This document shows, piece by piece, positions 56,684-64,000 of a stretch of DNA of 64,000 nt. Where the stretch lies: positions 36,007 to 100,006 of the forward strand of contig CAAEOL010000014.1 of the NCBI GenBank assembly GCA_900757595.1, in the 5' to 3' direction. This stretch comes from an uncultured Collinsella sp. (GTDB lineage: Bacteria > Actinomycetota > Coriobacteriia > Coriobacteriales > Coriobacteriaceae). Each line of letters opens with the position of its first letter. Position 1 is the stretch's first letter. The position numbers were made by a program, and so were the translations under genes. Below the pieces are notes generated by a model. It did not search any database. It was not told where the DNA came from and saw only the letters and a program-made list of their open reading frames with translations.

Positions 56684-57658
56684 CTAGTTCACCTCGACAG
56701 GTTTGGCGCCGGGATAGCGCTCCTCAAAGTCTAGGCGGTACTTATTGTCATTGGTGCCCGCCACGTTGTCGCGTGACAGCGGCGCCACGATCTCATTCTT
56801 GTGGTCCGCGGGCTTTGCGTACTTCAGGCTGATCTCCCAGGCATCGCAGATCGCGTCAATGCGGTGGTCCAGGTCGTCATACAGGGCAACGATGTCTTTC
56901 CAGGAGCTGTAGTTCTTAGAGCTCGTCGGGACGTCCAGGTCCTCGACGATGTCGTAATACTGCTCGATGGTGTCCTCCGTGCGCTCGGCGACGTCGGCGA
57001 GATTTTGACGGGTGGTTCGATCCTCTTCCAGATAGTTGCCGTTGAAGTTCTGCGCGCAGCCACGGACCTGGCTGTCGAGATCTTCGAGCAGGTCGTAGTA
57101 TTCGCTCAGGCGACGGTAGAGGTTCTGCTCGGAGAGCGTTGCTTCGCCGCCATCCTCGTCATCATCGTCGTACAGGCTGTTGGGATTGCCGAGAGGCTTT
57201 AGGTCATCGTCGTCGACGTCATGGTGCAGCTTAGCTACCTCGGCAGTCGTCTGCGTGGCGGCGTTGTCGAACGGTCTGATCGCAAAGAAGATGACCAGGG
57301 CGATGATGATCGCCACCAGCACAACGATAACGGCGATAAGCGGCCCGGTGCCGCTCTTTTTGGGAGCGGGGGTCTGTGGCGAAGCGGGCGCGTATGCGGG
57401 AGCCGGCTGCTGTTGGGGCGAGCCGCTCGCGACGGGTATGCGCTGCGTGGTCTCGACGGCCTCGGTCCTTGCGGCGGGGTCGGGGCTATAGGCGAGGGAG
57501 TCGTCCGCCTTGGCTTGCGGCGTATCAAGGGAGCCGGCCTGCTCAAAAGCGTGCTGGCTATCGCTCGCGGCTGTTTGCTCAACGGGTGCACCGCACGAGG
57601 TGCAGAACTTGGCATTATCTTCAAGAAGCTTGCCGCACGAGGCGCAATACCGAGACAT
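56684..57658 (-). CDS. Zinc-ribbon membrane protein
   Basis: This 324-residue protein begins with a double zinc ribbon, MSRYCASCGKLLEDNAKFCTSCG (CxxC ... CxxC). A ~75-residue Pro/Ala/Gln-rich linker follows, then one membrane helix (LIAVIVVLVAIIIALVIFFAI, residues ~108-128) and an acidic extracytoplasmic domain with DDDDED runs and several Tyr/Asp-rich helices (YYDLLEDLDSQV, QYYDIVEDLDV). This zinc-ribbon plus TM plus C-terminal domain plan is common in Gram-positives; function is unknown. GAAAGGAGTGG on the minus strand sets ATG 57658. Confidence 0.82.
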   Translation of the reverse strand: MSRYCASCGKLLEDNAKFCTSCGAPVEQTAASDSQHAFEQAGSLDTPQAKADDSLAYSPDPAARTEAVETTQRIPVASGSPQQQPAPAYAPASPQTPAPKKSGTGPLIAVIVVLVAIIIALVIFFAIRPFDNAATQTTAEVAKLHHDVDDDDLKPLGNPNSLYDDDDEDGGEATLSEQNLYRRLSEYYDLLEDLDSQVRGCAQNFNGNYLEEDRTTRQNLADVAERTEDTIEQYYDIVEDLDVPTSSKNYSSWKDIVALYDDLDHRIDAICDAWEISLKYAKPADHKNEIVAPLSRDNVAGTNDNKYRLDFEERYPGAKPVEVN

Positions 57659-57728
57659 TGCCACTCCTTTCGCCACATTTCAATGCAATACGACGATTAT
57701 ACCCAGCATCCAAAATTCCCCATCATAC

Positions 57729-57793
57729 GTTGCGGTGAAATAGGGACTGTTTGGCGGTCTCAGAGCTTCAATCAGTCCCTATTTCACCGCAAC
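57729..57793. repeat. Perfect 21-bp inverted repeat
   Basis: GTTGCGGTGAAATAGGGACTG at 57729-57749 is exactly complementary to 57773-57793, with a 23-nt loop. It is neither terminator-like (no T-run) nor a member of the GACGT family, although TAGGGACTG and CAGTCCCTA recall its core. Confidence 0.75.
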
Positions 57794-57798
57794 TTTAG

Positions 57799-57856
57799 CC
57801 GGCAGTTGGGGACGTTCCTTTTCTGCCGGCAGTTTAGGATCGTCCCCAACTGCCGC
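57799..57856. repeat. Dispersed repeat, near-perfect palindromic copy
   Basis: The same plan as the copy at 56608-56665, with one mismatch in the right arm. TTGGGGACG/CGTCCCCAA replaces TTAGGGACG/CGTCCCTAA, a compensated stem change. A lone GACTAGG tag follows at 57862-57868. Confidence 0.8.
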
Positions 57857-57956
57857 CCTAATGACTAGGTTCGATTTGGGGTGCGCCGGACGCTGGGGTA
57901 TCATGGCTTGGTTGATATATCTGCATTTACGCGCCTTGTAGGAAGGGGCTGCGCCC

Positions 57957-58640
57957 ATGGCTTTTGAGCCTGCTCAACATAGCTTTATCACGCTCGAGGG
58001 CGTCGATGGCGCCGGCAAGTCCACGCAGGCGCGCCTGCTTGCCCGCGCGCTCGAACTCGCTGGCTACCAGGTTGTGAGCCTGCGCGAGCCGGGCGGTACC
58101 GCCATCAGCGAAAAGATCCGTGCTCTGCTGCTCGACCCCGCCAATACAGCGATGGGCGACACCTGCGAGTTGTTGCTCTACGAGGCGGCGCGCGCTCAGT
58201 TGGTGCACGAGGTCATCGCGCCCGCCCTTGCTGTCGGCAAGGTGGTCCTGTGCGACCGCTTCTACGATTCCACAACCTGCTATCAGGCATTTGCCGACGG
58301 CCTTGATCGCCAGATGGTGCGAGATGCCAACAACCTGGCCGTCGCGGGTACGCACCCGGCGCTCACACTCGTCTACCACATCACGCCCGAGCAGGCGGCG
58401 CTGCGCATGGCAGCCCGTGGCGCGGCAGATCGCATGGAGGCAAAGGGCATGGCATTCCAAGAGCGTGTCTACCAGGGCTTTTGCGCAATTGCCGCCGAGG
58501 AGCCAAACCGCGTAAAGCTCATCGACGCCACCGCGACCATCGAGGAAGTCTTCGAGAAGACGGTCGAGCAGGTTCGTGCCTACGGTCTCGACATCCCCCA
58601 GGATGCCGTCGCCGCCGCGCTTGCCCAGGAGGCTGAGTAA
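57957..58640 (+). CDS. tmk: Thymidylate kinase
   Basis: This 227-residue enzyme phosphorylates dTMP. P-loop LEGVDGAGKSTQARLL lies near residues 14-29, the DR-x-Y-type motif is LCDRFYDSTTCYQ near 97-109 and REPGGT near 43. The lid lies near 150 (AARGAADRMEAKG). ATG 57957 follows GGAAGGGG. holB begins 1 bp after its stop, giving the tmk-holB-ricT order common in Gram-positives. Confidence 0.96.
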   Translation: MAFEPAQHSFITLEGVDGAGKSTQARLLARALELAGYQVVSLREPGGTAISEKIRALLLDPANTAMGDTCELLLYEAARAQLVHEVIAPALAVGKVVLCDRFYDSTTCYQAFADGLDRQMVRDANNLAVAGTHPALTLVYHITPEQAALRMAARGAADRMEAKGMAFQERVYQGFCAIAAEEPNRVKLIDATATIEEVFEKTVEQVRAYGLDIPQDAVAAALAQEAE

Positions 58641-58641
58641 C

Positions 58642-59769
58642 ATGGCCCCCGCTCAGGCAAGCCTGCTCGCCAAGCTCGACACCCAGGAACGCGTGCGCGA
58701 CTTTTTGACCAATGCCATCGCAAGCGGCCGTGCATCGCACGCCTACCTGTTTTTGGGCGCGCCCGGTGCCGGTAAACTCGACGCCGCATGGGCGCTCGCC
58801 CAAGCCTTCCTGTGCGAGCGGGACGGCTGTGGCTCGTGCGACAGCTGCGTGCGCGTCGCGCGCCATACGCATCCCGACGTGCACTATTACACGCCCGAGA
58901 GCGCCACGGGCTACCTCATCGCGCAGACCCGCGAGCTGCTCGACGACGTGCCCTTGGCGCCCATCCGCGCCAAGGCTAAGGTCTACATCATCGACCGTGC
59001 CGAGCAACTGCGCGCCAACACCGCCAACGCACTGCTCAAAACGCTCGAGGAGCCGCCCGAGGGCGTCATGTTCATCCTGCTGGGCGCCTCGGCAGACGTG
59101 ATGCTGCCCACTATCGTGAGTCGTTGCCAGTGCGTGCCGTTTCGGCTGGTATCGCCCGCCGTCGCCGCGCAGGCCGTGAGCCGTGCCACCGGTCAGGACC
59201 CTGCGCGTTGCCGTATGGCCGTTGCCGTGGCGGGAAGCCCCACGCGTGGCATCGAGTTCCTCAAGAGCGCCGAGCGCCAGGACGCCCGCCGTCAGATGGT
59301 TCGCGCCATCGATTCACTCATCGCTGCCGATGAGGCCGATGTGCTCAGTCGCGCCAAGTCGCTCATCGTCGCCGTCAAGGCGCCGCTCGCCGAGGTCAAG
59401 TCCACGCAGGAAAAGGTGCTCGAGCAAAACGCCGACTACCTGTCGCGTGGAGCATTGAAGCAGCTTGAGGACCGCAACAAGCGCGAACTCAACGCGCGCG
59501 AGCGTTCGGGTATCATGGAAGCGCTGGCGAGCGCGCGGACGCTCATGCGCGACGTGCTGCTGACGCTTCAGAATGAGGCGGCAGACGTTGTGAACGAGGA
59601 CGTGCGCGACACGATCGGGCGGCTTGCCGCGGCGACGAATGTTGCGGGTGCCACCCAGGCGCTCGAGGCGGTTGCCACCGCTGAGCGCAACATCGCCAGA
59701 AACGTTACTCCCCAGCTGGCCATCGAGGTCATGCTGTTCGATATCAGGAAGGCACTGAAATGCCGTTAG
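58642..59769 (+). CDS. holB: DNA polymerase III subunit delta'
   Basis: This 375-residue clamp-loader subunit has the AAA+ P-loop-like FLGAPGAGKLDAAWALA near residues 36-52, with GK-L in place of GKT as in non-hydrolysing delta'. The zinc cluster is C-x8-C-x2-C-x2-C (CERDGCGSCDSC near 57-68). KVYIIDRAEQLRANTANALLKTLEEPPEG near 113-141 and SRCQCVPFRL near 160 are clear delta' signatures. ATG 58642 follows tmk directly. The end overlaps ricT by 10 bp. Confidence 0.94.
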   Translation: MAPAQASLLAKLDTQERVRDFLTNAIASGRASHAYLFLGAPGAGKLDAAWALAQAFLCERDGCGSCDSCVRVARHTHPDVHYYTPESATGYLIAQTRELLDDVPLAPIRAKAKVYIIDRAEQLRANTANALLKTLEEPPEGVMFILLGASADVMLPTIVSRCQCVPFRLVSPAVAAQAVSRATGQDPARCRMAVAVAGSPTRGIEFLKSAERQDARRQMVRAIDSLIAADEADVLSRAKSLIVAVKAPLAEVKSTQEKVLEQNADYLSRGALKQLEDRNKRELNARERSGIMEALASARTLMRDVLLTLQNEAADVVNEDVRDTIGRLAAATNVAGATQALEAVATAERNIARNVTPQLAIEVMLFDIRKALKCR

Positions 59770-61460
59770 TCGTACCCGTTAAGTTTACCTACGCCTCGCG
59801 CGACCTGTGGTTCGACCCACAGGATCTGGATATCCTCGAGGCCGATTATGCCATTTGTTCTACCGAGCGCGGAACCGAGATCGGCCTGGTCACGGCCGAT
59901 CCCTTCGAGGTGCCGCAAGACGAGATCGGTCAGCCGCTCAAGCCCGTGCTGCGCGTGGCGAGCGACATCGACCTGCAGCTTGCCGACGACCTGGCCATCC
60001 AGGGTGACGAGGCCATGGTCGACTTCCGCCGCCTGGTCAAGGAGCTCGACCTCGAGATGAAGCCGGTCGGCGTCGAGTACCTGTTTGGCGGCGAGAAGGC
60101 CGTGTTCTACTTTGCTGCCGAGGAACGCGTCGATTTCCGTCAGCTCGTCAAGGACCTGTCCTCGACGCTGCACATTCGCGTCGACATGCGCCAGATTGGC
60201 GTGCGTGACGAGACCCGCCTGGTGGGCGGCTATGCCCAGTGCGGCCAGGAGCTCTGCTGCACACGCTTTGGCGGACAGTTTGAGCCGGTTTCGATCCGCA
60301 TGGCAAAAGAGCAGGACCTGCCGCTCAACTCGTCCAAGATCAGCGGCGTGTGCGGCCGCCTGATGTGCTGCCTGCGTTATGAGTTCGAGGCGTACAAGGA
60401 CTTTAAGAGCCGTGCGCCCAAAAAGAAGACGCTCATCGATACGCCGCTTGGCAAGGCGCGTATTCAGGAATATGACACGCCGCGTGAGCAGCTGGTGCTG
60501 CGCCTGGAGAACGGCAAAGTCTTTAAGGTCAACCTGGCCGATATGACGTGCTCGGAGGGCTGCAAAAAGAAGGCTGCCGAGCAGGGCTGCAACTGCCGCC
60601 CCGACTGCGTGACGCGCGATGTGCTCGAGCGTATCGAGTCGCCCGAGATGCGCCTGGCGCTTATGGAGCTCGACCGCGAGAACGGCGTCGACGTGGGCGA
60701 TGGCCTGTCGAGCGCCGATCGTCTGGCGGGGACGACGATGCCCAAGCGCCGCCGTCGCGATGCGGACGCCGACACCCGTGCCGGTCAGAGCCAGGGCGAG
60801 GGTCGCGGCCGCGGTAAGGGCCGCGGCAAGGCCGAGGCACCCGAGGCCGAGGAGGCTGCCGGTGGACGTCGCCGCCGCAAGCGCTCGGGTTCGGGCGATG
60901 CCGGCGAGGCCGCTCCCGCAGGCAAGAACTCCTCCCGCGAGCGCGAGGCTCGGCAGCCTCAGCAGCAAAACCGCGGCGGTGGCATGAACCCCACGCGCCG
61001 TCGCCGTCGTCACCTGTCGAGCGAGGAGCGCGAGGACGCCTTCCGCGCCGCAGCCGCTCGCGAAGCCAGTGCCGCCCCCAAGGGTGGTTCGGGTTCCGAT
61101 ACGCCTGCCGACAAGGGTAGCAAGCAGCGCAACGATGACGAGCGCGCCCCGCGTCCGCGTCGCCGCCATTCCTCGGGCACGCAGCAAAAGCCCTCGGTGC
61201 CCTCCGTGGCCGATCAGGTCTTAGATGGCGAGGTCAAGGTCACACGTCGTCGCCCCGGAGATGGCGGAGGGGCGGCTGCCAAGGCCGCGCGCGGCGCTGC
61301 TCGCGACGAACGCGAGTCGCGCGAAGATCGTGGTGGCGAGGGTTCGGCCGACCAGGGTCAAAAGCGCCGTCGCCGTCGTCGTTCCCGCAAGCCGCGTCAA
61401 GATGGCGGCGAGGGCTCGACCCAAAATTCGTCCGCACCGCAACCGCCCACCGGCGAATAG
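59760..61460 (+). CDS. ricT: PSP1-domain protein RicT-like, with long basic tail
   Basis: This 566-residue protein carries the PSP1 core: ERGTEIGLVTADPFEVP near residues 36-52 and VDFRRLVKELDLEMKPVGVEYLFGGEKAVFYF near 86-117. The cysteine motif follows as GGYAQCGQELCCTRFG near 157-172 and SGVCGRLMCCLRYE near 195-208, which matches the [4Fe-4S]-binding RicT (YaaT) cysteines. From ~300 on it is a long disordered tail rich in Arg, Gly, Ala and Asp, much longer than in Bacilli. In Bacillus RicT works with RicA and RicF on RNA processing; the partners are not visible here. It begins 10 bp inside holB. Confidence 0.9.
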   Translation: MPLVVPVKFTYASRDLWFDPQDLDILEADYAICSTERGTEIGLVTADPFEVPQDEIGQPLKPVLRVASDIDLQLADDLAIQGDEAMVDFRRLVKELDLEMKPVGVEYLFGGEKAVFYFAAEERVDFRQLVKDLSSTLHIRVDMRQIGVRDETRLVGGYAQCGQELCCTRFGGQFEPVSIRMAKEQDLPLNSSKISGVCGRLMCCLRYEFEAYKDFKSRAPKKKTLIDTPLGKARIQEYDTPREQLVLRLENGKVFKVNLADMTCSEGCKKKAAEQGCNCRPDCVTRDVLERIESPEMRLALMELDRENGVDVGDGLSSADRLAGTTMPKRRRRDADADTRAGQSQGEGRGRGKGRGKAEAPEAEEAAGGRRRRKRSGSGDAGEAAPAGKNSSREREARQPQQQNRGGGMNPTRRRRRHLSSEEREDAFRAAAAREASAAPKGGSGSDTPADKGSKQRNDDERAPRPRRRHSSGTQQKPSVPSVADQVLDGEVKVTRRRPGDGGGAAAKAARGAARDERESREDRGGEGSADQGQKRRRRRRSRKPRQDGGEGSTQNSSAPQPPTGE

Positions 61461-61523
61461 CGCCCGCAAACGGATTTAACCTGCCTGACCCCAAACGCGT
61501 TGGGGTACCATAGCGCTGAATCA

Positions 61524-61559
61524 ACAACCCTCCCTGCGACCGAGCGTAGGGAGGGTTGT
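61524..61559 (+). promoter_or_regulatory. Hairpin that buries the ribosome site of the ComF-like gene
   Basis: ACAACCCTCCCT at 61524-61535 is perfectly complementary to AGGGAGGGTTGT at 61548-61559 with a 12-nt loop. The right arm contains GGGAGGG, the Shine-Dalgarno for GTG 61563. It could control translation, or act as a hairpin after ricT. Confidence 0.55.
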
Positions 61560-61562
61560 GTC

Positions 61563-62369
61563 GTGAAGAGACATTTGAATGTGTTGGGATGCCTGCAAGG
61601 TGCCGACATCCTACCGTTTGCGGACGAATTGCTGCCGTTTGCCGAGCGGGCGGCGCACGAGGCGCTTGAGGCGTTGTCGCCCACGCGATGCGCCGGCTGC
61701 GAGCGCTCCGGCGCGCTTATTTGCCAAGATTGTCTGGCATCGCTCGCTCTCATCGATCCGCGCCATAGCTGCACTCGATGCGGCGCCCCGTTTGGAGACT
61801 TGCTGTGCACCGAGTGCTCGGTCGAGGGTGCGTCCTCGGTGATGGCCGAAGCACTCGACCGGTGCCTGGCATGTGCCGTTTACACGCATCCGCTGCCGCG
61901 GATCATTAAAGCGTACAAAGACGCGGGCGAGCGACGCCTGGCGCCGTATCTGGCAGAGCTGCTCTACGACACCGCCTTACATGCCCAGGTCGCGGCGCCC
62001 GAACGCTACGGCGGTGTGTTGTCCGGCGCCGATGCCGTGGTGTTTGTGCCTGCGACGGCGGCGGCGTTTCGGCGACGCGGCTTCGATCATATGGAAGCCA
62101 TCGCGCGCCCATTTTGCGAGCTGTCGGGTGTTCCGCTGCTCGACGCCCTGGTCAAATACGGCCATGGCGACCAGCGTGAACTCGGCCGTGAAGAACGCCG
62201 TGAACGCGCCCGAGGCATGTACGAGACCGTTGAGGACGTGCGGGGCCGCCGCCTGCTGCTCATCGACGACGTTATCACCACGGGTGCGACGATGGCAGCG
62301 GCTTCGGCGGAACTCAAGCGCGCCGGTGCCGCGGCCGTTGATGGCCTCGCTCTCGCACGCGTTTGGTAG
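61563..62369 (+). CDS. ComF-like phosphoribosyltransferase
   Basis: This 268-residue protein has an N-terminal zinc-ribbon set C-x2-C ... C-x2-C and C-x2-C ... C-x2-C (CAGCERSGALICQDC near residues 41-55, CTRCGAPFGDLLCTEC near 70-85). The PRPP-binding loop RRLLLIDDVITTGATMAAA lies near 231-249. Such proteins are DNA-uptake (ComF/GntX) type PRTases, although many bacteria with them are not known to be competent. GTG 61563 is chosen by its spacing to GGGAGGG; the open frame upstream passes through the hairpin. Confidence 0.88.
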   Translation: MKRHLNVLGCLQGADILPFADELLPFAERAAHEALEALSPTRCAGCERSGALICQDCLASLALIDPRHSCTRCGAPFGDLLCTECSVEGASSVMAEALDRCLACAVYTHPLPRIIKAYKDAGERRLAPYLAELLYDTALHAQVAAPERYGGVLSGADAVVFVPATAAAFRRRGFDHMEAIARPFCELSGVPLLDALVKYGHGDQRELGREERRERARGMYETVEDVRGRRLLLIDDVITTGATMAAASAELKRAGAAAVDGLALARVW

Positions 62370-62380
62370 GGGTGATTCAG

Positions 62381-63490
62381 ATGGCAATAAAGATCGGGCA
62401 GCGTGGCAAGCCTACAAGCGAGCAGCTGGCTGCTTCCGTAATTCTGACGGGTGCCTCGGCGCTGCGCATGATGCGCGCCGAGCGCCGGCAGATGGGCTAC
62501 ATCGGCTGGAAGGACCTTGAGCCCGAGGAGGAGCGCCGCGTGCTGCGCACGTCGTCGCCCTCGACCGAGGACATCTATCTTCCCGACTTGGTGCGAATTG
62601 GAGCCAAAAGCGGCGAGGTGCAAGAAGATCTGTGCTTGCTGGTAGGGTCTGCAGCGCAGCGCCGCCGCATGCCTGGCGTGGGCTGGTCCGTGTGTTCCGG
62701 GTTGCCTGCCGGCTCGATTCTAGAGGTGGAACCGGGGGTGTACAGCCTATCTCCCGAGGCCCTTTGTGTTGCCGTCGCCCGCGAGGTCGGCTGTATCCAG
62801 GCGTTTGCCCTGGCTCAGGAGCTGTGTTCTAAGATTTCACTGAGCGATCGCGGGAAGTATCTGCCTCCCTACACCTCGCCTGTTGCGAATAGACTTGCAA
62901 AGGACAAGGACCAACCGGCAGACGTGGGCTACTTTGAAGTCGAGCCGGTGCTGACACCCGATCGCCTGGCAGATTACCTTGCGGCATGCAAGGGGAATGT
63001 GGCCAAACAATTGCAGCGTCTGTGTCCCTATCTGTCAGAAAACCTGCGCTCGCCCATGGAATGCATCATGCTCGCTCTGTTTTCGCTTCCGTTTTCCTAT
63101 GGTGGATTTGCCTGCGGTCCCTTTAAGACCGACTACAAGATCGAGTTCGATGACCGCGCGCAGGCAATCTCAGGGATGCCGCATGCAATTTGCGATGCGT
63201 ATCAGGAAACAGCCCGGTTTGACCTTGAATACAACGGTGAGCTGGGCCATTCCTCCCGGAAGGGACGTATCCATGATGAAAAACGCAACACGGGCTTGAT
63301 TACTATGGGAATCGAGGTCGCGACGGTCAACAACGAAATGCTCTGCGACATGGAAGCGATGGAAGCGCTTGCATGGCGCATTTACCAACGCAAGGGCAAG
63401 CGATATCAGAATCGCGTAGAGGCTCGTCGAAAGAGGCAAGATGCTCTGCTGAATACGCTCCGAGCGTGCTTTGGGCTCAAGCCTGCGTAA
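62381..63490 (+). CDS. Hypothetical protein with DUF559/Vsr-like nuclease C-terminus
   Basis: This 369-residue protein follows the ComF-like gene by 11 bp. The N-terminal ~150 residues resemble a winged-helix-like region with the AbiEi-type phrase PGVYSLSPEALCVAVAREV near 111-129. The last ~100 residues read YKIEFDDR, then FDLEYNGELGHSSRKGRIHDEKRNTGLITMGIEV. The E-x-N/D-G-x2-H ... D-x2-R pattern is that of DUF559/Vsr-like PD-(D/E)XK nucleases. I infer a nuclease-fold protein of a family that is frequent, in several copies, in Coriobacteriia. A role as antitoxin or defence protein is only possible, not shown. Confidence 0.6.
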   Translation: MAIKIGQRGKPTSEQLAASVILTGASALRMMRAERRQMGYIGWKDLEPEEERRVLRTSSPSTEDIYLPDLVRIGAKSGEVQEDLCLLVGSAAQRRRMPGVGWSVCSGLPAGSILEVEPGVYSLSPEALCVAVAREVGCIQAFALAQELCSKISLSDRGKYLPPYTSPVANRLAKDKDQPADVGYFEVEPVLTPDRLADYLAACKGNVAKQLQRLCPYLSENLRSPMECIMLALFSLPFSYGGFACGPFKTDYKIEFDDRAQAISGMPHAICDAYQETARFDLEYNGELGHSSRKGRIHDEKRNTGLITMGIEVATVNNEMLCDMEAMEALAWRIYQRKGKRYQNRVEARRKRQDALLNTLRACFGLKPA

Positions 63491-63526
63491 AACTATGGCT
63501 TTATAGGGGGTCTGTTTATATGTCCT

Positions 63527-63741
63527 GTGCAAATAACGGCAAATATGAGTACTGCTACTAGATTAGTGGCAGCAAAAACAAAGAAACTTGGGCCGGCAAT
63601 CTGGATTCATTGAAGAGATAATAAACGAATGTGGAATATCTTGGCGCCAAGCAGGCTGTGCGGAACTCAAAAAGGGCTCGTGGGGCGGAAAAACGCTGCT
63701 ACTAAATTCGTATCAGTACTCATATTTGCCGTTATTTGCAC
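63527..63741. mobile_element. MITE-like element with 47-bp terminal inverted repeats
   Basis: The outer 28 bp, starting GTGCAAATAACGGC, are perfectly inverted at 63527-63554 and 63714-63741. The inverted match continues with mismatches to 63573 and from 63695 (47 bp in all). The 121-bp interior has no gene. It directly follows the DUF559-like gene (37 bp) and lies next to an IS200/IS605-type end. Confidence 0.75.
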
Positions 63742-63761
63742 ACGGCGCCCTGAGGCGGGTG

Positions 63762-63953
63762 CCCCGGAGCTCCCCGTAGGGGAGCTCCGGGCTTCATTAA
63801 AGGCTTTAGCCTGTGCGGGGCGCGCAGCGCGCCGCATCAGAAACCACCCGCTATGCGGGTGGGGACAACCGGCTTTACAAAGCCGCCCCCTCGCCGGACA
63901 CTTGCGATTGTTCAGGCCGCAAGGAATCCGAGTCGAGAGGGCAGTGGTGGCGT
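63762..63953. mobile_element. Left end of an IS200/IS605-family element
   Basis: Strong short-loop hairpins typical of this family precede the transposase start: GCCCGGAGCTCCCC-gta-inverted copy at about 63762-63792, and CCACCCGC-tat-GCGGGTGG at 63844-63862. GGCTTT-aca-AAGCC lies near 63871. Such elements have no terminal inverted repeats and use hairpins as recognition signals; a hairpin in the leader also restrains transposase translation. The exact boundary cannot be set. Confidence 0.6.
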
Positions 63954-64000
63954 ATGGCCCAGAAGGCCTACGGCCTGTCGCACACGAAGTGGATGTGCAA
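63954..64000 (+). CDS. tnpA: IS200/IS605-family transposase TnpA, 5' end only
   Basis: Fifteen codons are visible before the window ends: MAQKAYGLSHTKWMC. This matches the well-known start of IS200-type TnpA, where ...SHTKW is followed by (L/M)CKYHIVF and the HUH catalytic motif, which would lie beyond the window. The upstream hairpins support the call. It is partial only because the window stops; whether it is intact cannot be seen. Confidence 0.8.
   Translation, partial: MAQKAYGLSHTKWMC

Noticed and set aside
1..64000. CRISPR array, rRNA or tRNA genes
   Set aside because: No regularly spaced direct repeats and no recognisable rRNA or cloverleaf sequence were seen, although reading by eye could miss a tRNA.

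Overview
The window reads as chromosome of a high-G+C Gram-positive gut actinobacterium of the class Coriobacteriia, most like Collinsella. This is inferred from protein character and gene neighbourhoods; no rRNA or marker search was possible. No rRNA, tRNA or CRISPR array was recognised.

Layout. (1) 0.7-6.8 kb: a four-gene restriction-modification operon, with two tandem C5-cytosine methyltransferases, an McrB-like AAA+ NTPase and an McrC/DUF2357-like nuclease. This is the architecture of LlaJI. It is flanked by GC-rich debris, including a truncated phage tail-protein relic. (2) 7.2-13.3 kb: accessory genes of unknown function, including a large Cys-motif protein, a membrane protein, a decayed duplication, and a protein resembling an HsdM/HsdS fusion that has lost its methyltransferase catalytic motifs. 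(3) 13.5-22.3 kb: a five-gene co-directional block of two small membrane proteins, a ClpX-like AAA+ ATPase, a 1316-residue SF2 helicase with a C-terminal PD-(D/E)XK-like nuclease, and an overlapping 631-residue protein whose C-terminal half resembles a MID-PIWI module. This is the best candidate for an undescribed system. (4) 22.4-30 kb: a short acidic protein with a good promoter, a sortase-anchored coiled-coil/CAP surface protein, three metallophosphoesterases in a row, and glutamyl-Q tRNA(Asp) synthetase. (5) 30-53 kb: housekeeping and envelope genes. These are a DUF2207 protein, a GNAT protein, purH, a two-component pair, a universal stress protein, uppP, pcrA, manA with a GntR regulator, a ROK kinase, ppaC, nhaA, an aminotransferase, a STAS protein and tatB-like/tatC. 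(6) 52.8-62.4 kb: hypA-hypB, a type IA topoisomerase, tmk-holB-ricT and a ComF-like phosphoribosyltransferase. (7) 62.4-64 kb: a protein with a DUF559/Vsr-like nuclease C-terminus, a 215-bp MITE-like element with 47-bp inverted ends, and the left end of an IS200/IS605 element running off the window.

How the genes fit together. The first 22 kb looks like a defence island: restriction-modification, a degenerate modification/specificity protein and the helicase-nuclease-PIWI-like block. The rest is core metabolism. tmk-holB-ricT and tatB-tatC are familiar conserved clusters. hypA-hypB sit next to the Tat export genes, which fits a Tat-exported [NiFe] enzyme encoded elsewhere.

The intergenic DNA of the core half carries several dispersed, highly structured repeat families. 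One has a conserved AAGRACGTYCC-type core between variable palindromic tags. Another consists of roughly 100-nt long imperfect palindromes placed immediately after purH, uppP and pcrA. Stem changes between copies are compensated, so the structure itself appears to be maintained.
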